NCBI RefSeq assembly: GCF_021398735.1 | Contig: NZ_CP090349.1 | Location: forward strand, 564,501-628,500 | DNA from: Methylobacterium oryzae | GTDB taxonomy: Bacteria; Pseudomonadota; Alphaproteobacteria; Rhizobiales; Beijerinckiaceae | Length of the DNA stretch: 64,000 bases | Direction of reading: 5' to 3' | Part shown: positions 58,778 through 64,000 of the stretch, piece by piece | How the letters are laid out: every line of letters starts with the position of its first letter | Position numbering within the stretch: position 1 is the stretch's first letter | Made by a program: the position numbers and the translations under genes | The notes under the pieces: generated by a model | What the model was told of the DNA's origin: nothing | The model's input: only the letters and a program-made list of their open reading frames with translations | Databases searched by the model: none

Positions 58778-60838
58778 ATGGGTTCGGCGATCGGCAGGCA
58801 CGGGCCCTGGGCCCTCGTGGGGGCGCTCGGCGCCGCGGCGCTGGCGATCGTGGCGAGCCAGCGCGGCGAGACGATCAACGCCCTCTGGATCGTGGTCGCG
58901 GCGGTCTGCGTCTACCTCATCGCCTACCGCTACTATTCCCAGTTCATCGCCGACAAGGTGATGCGGCTCGACCCGAAGCGCGCGACCCCCGCGGTGCGCC
59001 ACAACGACGGGCTCGACTACGTGCCCACCAACCGCGGCGTCCTGTTCGGCCACCACTTCGCGGCGATCGCGGGCGCGGGCCCGCTGGTCGGCCCGGTGCT
59101 CGCCGCCCAGATGGGCTACCTGCCCGGCATGCTGTGGATCCTGGCCGGCGTGGTCCTCGCGGGCGCCGTGCAGGACTTCATGGTCCTGTTCGTGTCGATG
59201 CGCCGGGACGGCCGCTCGCTCGGCGAGCTGATCCGGGCCGAGCTCGGCACCGTGCCGGGCATCATCGCCCTGTTCGGCACCTTCCTGATCATGGTGATCC
59301 TGCTCGCCGTGCTGGCGCTGATCGTCGTCAAGGCGCTGGCCGAGAGCCCCTGGGGCACCTTCACGGTGATGTCGACGATCCCGATCGCCATGCTGATGGG
59401 CGTCTATTCCCGCTACATCCGCCCGGGCAAGATCGGCGAGGTCTCGATCCTCGGCTTCGTCCTGCTGATGCTCGCCATCGTCGCCGGCGGCTCGGTGGCG
59501 GCGAGCCCGGTCTGGGGGCCGGCCTTCACCTTCACGGGCCCGCAGCTCTGCTGGATGCTGATCGGCTACGGCTTCGTGGCGTCGATCCTGCCGGTCTGGC
59601 TGCTGCTGGCCCCGCGCGACTACCTGTCGACCTTCCTCAAGATCGGCACCATCGTGGGCCTCGCGCTCGGCATCGCCTTCGTGGCGCCGCACATGCAGAT
59701 GCCGGCGGTCACCAAGTTCGTGGATGGCACCGGCCCGGTCTGGGCGGGCAGCCTGTTCCCGTTCCTGTTCATCACCATCGCCTGCGGCGCGGTCTCGGGC
59801 TTCCACGCCCTGATCTCGTCGGGCACCACCCCGAAGCTGATCGCCAGCGAGTCCGACGCCCGCTTCATCGGCTACGGCGGCATGCTGATGGAATCCTTCG
59901 TGGCGATCATGGCGCTGGTCTCGGCCTGCGTGATCGACCCGGGCGTCTACTTCACCATGAACTCGCCCGCGGCCCTCGTCGGCACGACGCCCGAGACCGC
60001 CGCCGCCGCGGTGACCAAGCTCGGCTTCGCCACGACGCCGGAGGTCATCACCCAGACCGCCGCCGACGTCGGCGAGCACACGATCATCTCGCGGGCCGGC
60101 GGCGCGCCGACCCTCGCGGTCGGCATGGCCCACATCATCTCGTCCGCCATCGGCGGCAAGGCGATGATGGCCTTCTGGTACCACTTCGCGATCCTGTTCG
60201 AGGCGCTGTTCATCCTCACGGCGGTGGACGCGGGCACCCGCGCCTGCCGGTTCATGGTGCAGGATCTCGTCGCCTTGGCGATCCCGTCGTTCAAGAACAC
60301 CACGTCGTGGGGGCCGAGCATCGCGGCGACCGCCATCTCGGTGGGGGCCTGGGGCTACTTCCTTTACCAGGGCGTGACCGACCCGCTGGGCGGCATCAAC
60401 ACCCTGTGGCCGCTCTTCGGCATCTCGAACCAGATGCTGGCCGCGGTGGCGCTGACCCTCTGCACGGTGGTGATCTTCAAGATGAAGCGCGAGCGCTACG
60501 CGTTCGTGACCATCATCCCCACCGCGTGGCTGTGCATCTGCACCCTCACGGCCGGCTGGCAGAAGATCTTCTCGGCCGACCCGAAGATCGGCTTCCTGGC
60601 CCACGCCGAGCGCTACGCGGCCGCCGCCGCCGAGGGCAAGATCCTGGCACCGGCCAAGAACGCCGACCAGATGAGCCAGATCATCCTCAACGACCGGATC
60701 GACGCGGTGCTGGCGGCCCTGTTCATCGGCCTCGTCGTCGCCATCGCGGGCTTCGGCATCGCCGCCTGCGTGAAGGCGTGGCGCGCGGACCGCTGGACCG
60801 CGCTGGAGACCGAGCCGCACATGGTCCCGGCGGAGTAG
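58778..60838 (+). CDS. cstA: Pyruvate/peptide transporter of the CstA family
   Basis: This is a 686-residue inner-membrane carrier with about 16 to 18 helices. ATG 58778 has AGGGAG upstream. Conserved blocks include TPAVRHNDGLDYVPTNRGVLFGHHFAAIAGAGPLVGPVLAAQMGYLPG, GAVQDFMVLFVSMRRDGRSL, HALISSGTTPKLI and GINTLWPLFGISNQMLAAVAL. E. coli CstA and YjiY/BtsT import pyruvate or peptides during carbon stress. A YbdD/YjiX-type small gene follows nine bases later, the standard pairing. Confidence 0.96.
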   Translation: MGSAIGRHGPWALVGALGAAALAIVASQRGETINALWIVVAAVCVYLIAYRYYSQFIADKVMRLDPKRATPAVRHNDGLDYVPTNRGVLFGHHFAAIAGAGPLVGPVLAAQMGYLPGMLWILAGVVLAGAVQDFMVLFVSMRRDGRSLGELIRAELGTVPGIIALFGTFLIMVILLAVLALIVVKALAESPWGTFTVMSTIPIAMLMGVYSRYIRPGKIGEVSILGFVLLMLAIVAGGSVAASPVWGPAFTFTGPQLCWMLIGYGFVASILPVWLLLAPRDYLSTFLKIGTIVGLALGIAFVAPHMQMPAVTKFVDGTGPVWAGSLFPFLFITIACGAVSGFHALISSGTTPKLIASESDARFIGYGGMLMESFVAIMALVSACVIDPGVYFTMNSPAALVGTTPETAAAAVTKLGFATTPEVITQTAADVGEHTIISRAGGAPTLAVGMAHIISSAIGGKAMMAFWYHFAILFEALFILTAVDAGTRACRFMVQDLVALAIPSFKNTTSWGPSIAATAISVGAWGYFLYQGVTDPLGGINTLWPLFGISNQMLAAVALTLCTVVIFKMKRERYAFVTIIPTAWLCICTLTAGWQKIFSADPKIGFLAHAERYAAAAAEGKILAPAKNADQMSQIILNDRIDAVLAALFIGLVVAIAGFGIAACVKAWRADRWTALETEPHMVPAE

Positions 60839-60846
60839 GAGGTCCC

Positions 60847-61068
60847 ATGCTGCCGTCGTCGAACCTGCGGGACCGGATCCGGACGCTGTCCAAGTGCGTC
60901 TGCGACGGCGCCCGCCTGATGGTCGGGCAGGGGGACTACGCGGCCTATGCCGAGCATGTCCGCCGCACCCATCCCGACCAGGCGCCGATGAGCGAGGTGG
61001 AGTTCTTCCGCAACCGGGAGAACGCCCGCTTCGGGGTCGGCAACACCGCGGGCTTCCGCTGCTGCTGA
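60847..61068 (+). CDS. YbdD/YjiX (DUF466) small protein, CstA partner
   Basis: This is a 73-residue basic protein: LRDRIRTLSKCVCDGARLMVGQGDYAAYAEHVRRTHPDQAPMSEVEFFRNRENARFGVG. The VGQGDYAAYAEH and HPDQAPMSEVEFFRNRE blocks define DUF466. In E. coli the paralogues are co-transcribed with and needed by CstA-type transporters. Here ATG 60847 is eight bases after the cstA stop. Cys residues close the sequence (GFRCC). Confidence 0.93.
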   Translation: MLPSSNLRDRIRTLSKCVCDGARLMVGQGDYAAYAEHVRRTHPDQAPMSEVEFFRNRENARFGVGNTAGFRCC

Positions 61069-61087
61069 CAGGCGGCCGGTGAGCTTG

Positions 61088-61119
61088 GTCGTCCTTGCTT
61101 CGCTGCGCGCGCGATGACG
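61088..61119. repeat. Degenerate half copy of the palindromic repeat
   Basis: CGTCCTTGCTTCGCTGCGCGCGCGATGACG resembles the right arm of the ~90-bp repeat family fused to its outer end; the left arm and centre are missing. It probably is a decayed or truncated copy. Confidence 0.5.
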
Positions 61120-61232
61120 GCGGCGTGTCCTCGCCGCGGACCGGGCCCCGCTCGCTGCGCGGACCCGATCGGGCCCGGCCGGCGTTCTCCACGCCGGAGG
61201 GCCGCCCGGCCCTCGCCAGATGCGGAAGGCCG

Positions 61233-61433
61233 ATGACCGACCAGAGCGTGCAGGACCCGATCGAGCCCCGGGCCGTCAACATCGCCCATGCCTGGGAGCG
61301 GGCCTACTGGGCGCGCCGGTTCATGGTCCCGGTGGAGCAGGTCGAGGCCGCCGTGGCGGCGGTCGGCGACGATCCGGCCCGCGTGGCCGCCCATCTCGGG
61401 CGGGACTGGCCGGGCCACGAGCCCGCCACCTGA
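61233..61433 (+). CDS. DUF3606 small protein
   Basis: This is a 66-residue protein: TDQSVQDPIEPRAVNIAHAWERAYWARRFMVPVEQVEAAVAAVGDDPARVAAHLG. The pattern of an N-terminal D-P-x-x-x-V-N and the central W-A-x-R-F helix matches DUF3606, a family of short helical proteins often linked to stress in alphaproteobacteria. ATG 61233 follows GGAAGG. The Arg-rich frame upstream is not coding. Confidence 0.75.
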   Translation: MTDQSVQDPIEPRAVNIAHAWERAYWARRFMVPVEQVEAAVAAVGDDPARVAAHLGRDWPGHEPAT

Positions 61434-61539
61434 TCCCGCCGCGCGAGGACTAGTCCTCCGCGATCCCGGGCTTAAGCTCGGCCGCATCTTGACTCCGCCG
61501 CCACAATATCCGCCATCTCAGGCCCGACGGGAGGTCGGC

Positions 61540-61974
61540 ATGAGCATTTTCCAGGACGCCATCCTTCGGTTCGGCCGCACGATCATGTCGTACGCGGGCG
61601 ACGCGGTCTTCCTGCAGGCCGCGGTCTCGTCCGCCGCCAACGTCATCGTGGCCGATGGCGACGTGGGCGAGGAGGAGATCGAGTCGGCGATCACCGGCAT
61701 CCGCGCCAACCCGATCCTCGAGAAATCCTACGACACGCTGCGCGTCGAGCAGGAGCTCTACGAGGCGATCACCCGGGCCAAGACCCGGGCCGGGCGGCTG
61801 GAGAACCTGCGCCATGTCGGCGCCATCGCGGATCGGCCGATCGAGCAGCGCCAGGACGTGTTCCTGATCGGCGCGGACGTGGCCGATATCGACGGCATCA
61901 GCGAGGTCGAGCACAAGGCGCTCGACGAGATCGCCGGGGCGCTGCAGGTCGACAAGTCCGCCCTGCTGCGCTGA
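61540..61974 (+). CDS. TerB-like tellurite-resistance/DUF533-type protein
   Basis: This is a 144-residue helical protein: SIFQDAILRFGRTIMSYAGDAVFLQAAVSSAANVIVADGDVGEEEIESAI, where the acidic VADGDVGEEE turn marks the TerB domain. IRANPILEKSYDTLRVEQEL and DVADIDGISEVEHKALDEIAGAL follow, the second also acidic. ATG 61540 has GGGAGG upstream. TerB relatives bind metal ions through their acidic face and support envelope stress resistance. No other ter genes are adjacent. Confidence 0.85.
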   Translation: MSIFQDAILRFGRTIMSYAGDAVFLQAAVSSAANVIVADGDVGEEEIESAITGIRANPILEKSYDTLRVEQELYEAITRAKTRAGRLENLRHVGAIADRPIEQRQDVFLIGADVADIDGISEVEHKALDEIAGALQVDKSALLR

Positions 61975-62246
61975 TCCGGCCGGCCCGTCGCCCGGCAGAC
62001 CCCGGGACGGCGCGCCGGGAACGCTCTCCCCGTCCGGCACCCGCATCCCGAGGTGACGCGGCCCGGCCCGCCGTGCCGGGTCTTCGCGGACGCCGGCACG
62101 GGCGCGAGGCCGCCGCCATCCCGAACCTGCGGCGACGCGGCCCGTCCCTTGCCTGACCGGACGTGATAGCGAAACAGTCCGGGTTTAGCCGGTGAGCCGG
62201 TATACAACGCGGAGTTGCCGGCCCGGGGCCGGACGGCGGAGACCGC

Positions 62247-64000
62247 ATGGGCCTCGTCCTCTACGCGCTCAAGTTCCGGATCACGACCTACGTGCTCGCG
62301 GTCCTGATGATGCTCGGCGGCGTCGGGGCGATCGTCGTCGCGCCGAAGGACGTGCTGCCGGTCGTCGACATCCCGGTCGTCGTGGTGGTCTGGACCTATA
62401 CCGGCCTCTCGGCGCCGGAGATGGAACAGCGCATCACGACCTACGCCGAGTACGGCATCTCCAACAACGTCAACAACATCCGCCGCATGGAGTCGACGAC
62501 GCTCCAGGGCACGGCGGTGCAGCGGATCTACTTCGAACCCACCGTCAGCCTCAATCTCGCCATCGCCCAGGTGGTGTCCTCGACCAACTCGATCCGTGCC
62601 GTGATGCCCCCCGGCACGCAGCCGCCGGTGATCGTGCGCTACTCCGCCTCCTCGGTGCCGGTGATCCAGCTCGCCCTGACCTCGGCCAAGGAGAGCCTCA
62701 ATCAGGTCTACGACTACGCCCAGTACCGGATCCGCCAGACCCTGGCGCAGGTCCCGGGCTCGACCCTGCCGTCACCCTTCGGCGGCGCGCCCCGGCAGAT
62801 CATGGTCGACCTCGACCTCAACGCCCTCCAGGCGCTCGGCCTGACGCCGCTCGACGTCACCAACGCCATGACGGCCCAGAACCTGACCGTGCCGTCCGGC
62901 CTCGCCAAGATCGGCGAGCAGCAGTACCCCGTCCAGCTCAACGGCACCCCGCCGTCGATCGAGACCCTGAACCTCGCGCCGATCAAGGTGGTGGCCGGCC
63001 AGCCCGTGCTGGTGCGCGACGTCGCCTACGTCCGCGACGGCGGCCCGCCGCAGGTCAACGTGGTCAGTTCCGACGGCCAGCAGGCCGTGCTGATGCAGAT
63101 CATCAAGAACGGCAACGCCTCGACCCTGAGCGTGGTCAACAACGTCAAGGCGGCGATGCCGACGATCCGCGCCGCCGCGCCCGAGGGGCTGGCGATCAAG
63201 CCGCTCTTCGACCAGTCGGTCTACGTCTCGAACGCCATCGAGGGGGTGCTCCACGAGGCGCTGACCGCGGCGGCCCTGACCGGCCTCGCCATCCTGCTGT
63301 TCCTCGGCTCCTGGCGCTCGACGATCATCGTGCTGATCTCGATCCCGCTCTGCGTCATGACCTCGCTCGCCGTGCTGGCGGCGCTCGGCGAGACCATCAA
63401 CGTGATGACGCTGGGCGGCCTGGCGCTCGCGGTCGGCATCCTGGTGGACGACGCCACGGTGGCGATCGAGAACACCTACCGGCTGTTCGAGGAGGGCGAG
63501 GAGTTCCGCGAGAGCGTGGTCCACGGCGCCGCCGGCATCGCCAAGCCGGCGCTGATCTCGACGCTCGCGATCTGCGCGGCCTTCACGGCCGTGTTCGCGC
63601 TCACCGACACGCCGAAATACCTGTTCACCCCGCAGGCGCTCGCGGTCGTGTTCGCGATGCTGACCTCCTACCTGCTGTCGCGGACCCTGGTGCCCCTCCT
63701 GATCGACGTGATCGTGGCGCCGGAATACCGCCGGAAGCACGCCAAGGACCGGGACGCGCACCATGACGCGCACCCGGCGCAGCTCGCGGCGCCCCGGCGG
63801 GGCCGGATCGCCCGGGCCGTCGGCCTCGTGGGCGCCCCCGCGCTGCGGCTCGCCGGCCGGATCCACGGCGCGTTCGAGCGCGGCTTCGCGCGGTTCCACC
63901 GGGGCTATGTCGGGCTGCTCCACGCGGTGCTGCGCCACCGCGTCGTCACCGTGGGCGCCGTCGGCGGCGTGCTCGGCATGACCGGCGTGCTGTTCGTCTT
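62247..64000 (+). CDS. RND efflux pump inner-membrane subunit, N-terminal part (partial)
   Basis: The frame opens at ATG 62247 and is still open at the window end (584 codons). It starts GLVLYALKFRITTYVLAVLM, the first helix. VLPVVDIPVVVVVWTYTGLSAPEME leads into the porter domain, PVIQLALTSAKESLNQ and GGAPRQIMVDLDLNALQALG follow. LGGLALAVGILVDDATVAIENTYR is the helix IV proton-relay segment with paired Asp residues. It is a divergent member of the AcrB/MdtB family; no membrane-fusion gene is seen upstream. Confidence 0.95.
   Translation, partial: MGLVLYALKFRITTYVLAVLMMLGGVGAIVVAPKDVLPVVDIPVVVVVWTYTGLSAPEMEQRITTYAEYGISNNVNNIRRMESTTLQGTAVQRIYFEPTVSLNLAIAQVVSSTNSIRAVMPPGTQPPVIVRYSASSVPVIQLALTSAKESLNQVYDYAQYRIRQTLAQVPGSTLPSPFGGAPRQIMVDLDLNALQALGLTPLDVTNAMTAQNLTVPSGLAKIGEQQYPVQLNGTPPSIETLNLAPIKVVAGQPVLVRDVAYVRDGGPPQVNVVSSDGQQAVLMQIIKNGNASTLSVVNNVKAAMPTIRAAAPEGLAIKPLFDQSVYVSNAIEGVLHEALTAAALTGLAILLFLGSWRSTIIVLISIPLCVMTSLAVLAALGETINVMTLGGLALAVGILVDDATVAIENTYRLFEEGEEFRESVVHGAAGIAKPALISTLAICAAFTAVFALTDTPKYLFTPQALAVVFAMLTSYLLSRTLVPLLIDVIVAPEYRRKHAKDRDAHHDAHPAQLAAPRRGRIARAVGLVGAPALRLAGRIHGAFERGFARFHRGYVGLLHAVLRHRVVTVGAVGGVLGMTGVLFV

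Noticed and set aside
57389..61282. A 1297-residue minus-strand frame opposite cstA and neighbours
   Set aside because: It is Arg/Asp/His-rich shadow coding opposite and beside well-identified genes (cstA, the dehydrogenase), with no recognisable domain. Long antisense frames are expected at this GC content.

Overview
The window is about 70% GC by eye. It encodes a two-piece permuted tmRNA, an SspB of the long-tailed alphaproteobacterial type, an HWE-family sensor kinase and a tRNA-Arg(CCU) interrupted by a group I intron. Together these point to an alphaproteobacterium of the order Hyphomicrobiales. Gene content and the repeat family suggest Methylobacterium or a close relative, but the genus is inferred from memory of such genomes and was not checked by a search. 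Most of the window looks like ordinary chromosome; I see no phage, integrase, transposase or CRISPR array.

Layout. Positions 1-187 hold the tail of an RND efflux pump. 500-6351 is a complete dipeptide/oligopeptide ABC transporter operon (binding protein, two permeases, two ATPases) interrupted twice by about 90-bp palindromic repeats. A fluoride riboswitch with its terminator and the fluoride channel gene crcB follow (6446-7013). Then come a MEKHLA/PAS protein and a royal-jelly-like secreted protein on the minus strand, an orphan ParA ATPase, an M20 peptidase, and a three-gene molybdenum hydroxylase operon of the PaoABC type (11377-15166). A near-consensus parS site lies just after that operon. 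15.3-19.2 kb carries a small EamA-type transporter half, a GST, an M48 lipoprotein protease and a nuclease-like protein. 19285-19626 is the intron-containing tRNA. XRE regulator, metK, trmB and an HWE kinase follow, then an Ala/Pro-rich membrane protein, Fe-type superoxide dismutase, murJ, a haloacid dehalogenase, an orphan NodU/CmcH-type carbamoyltransferase, nhaA, a TlpA-like thioredoxin and argH.

34.9-43.7 kb is more accessory: small proteins, an IalB-like protein, a HAD phosphatase, a short LOV photoreceptor, a tandem 12-bp repeat, an aromatic-ring monooxygenase divergent from a frameshifted TetR regulator, a MepA endopeptidase, a PRC-barrel protein, a ParB-like protein and a ribbon-helix-helix protein. 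43.8-57.5 kb is a housekeeping block: DUF4169, fumC, cytochrome P450, sspB next to ssrA (tmRNA), a CPBP protease, thyA-folA, hflK-hflC, a DegP-type protease, a coiled-coil protein, serB and miaA. The end carries a 3-hydroxyisobutyrate dehydrogenase relative, cstA with its small YbdD partner, a DUF3606 protein, a TerB-like protein and the first 1754 bases of a second RND pump.

How genes work together. The tag-encoding RNA (ssrA) sits directly upstream of sspB, whose product delivers tagged proteins to ClpXP; HflKC and the DegP-type protease nearby add membrane and periplasmic quality control. The riboswitch/crcB pair is a self-contained fluoride response. The molybdenum hydroxylase subunits form one enzyme. 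The most notable items not visible from protein-coding annotation alone are the tRNA intron, the split tmRNA, the riboswitch, the parS-like site, seven full copies of one palindromic repeat, and tandem duplications that span stop codons.
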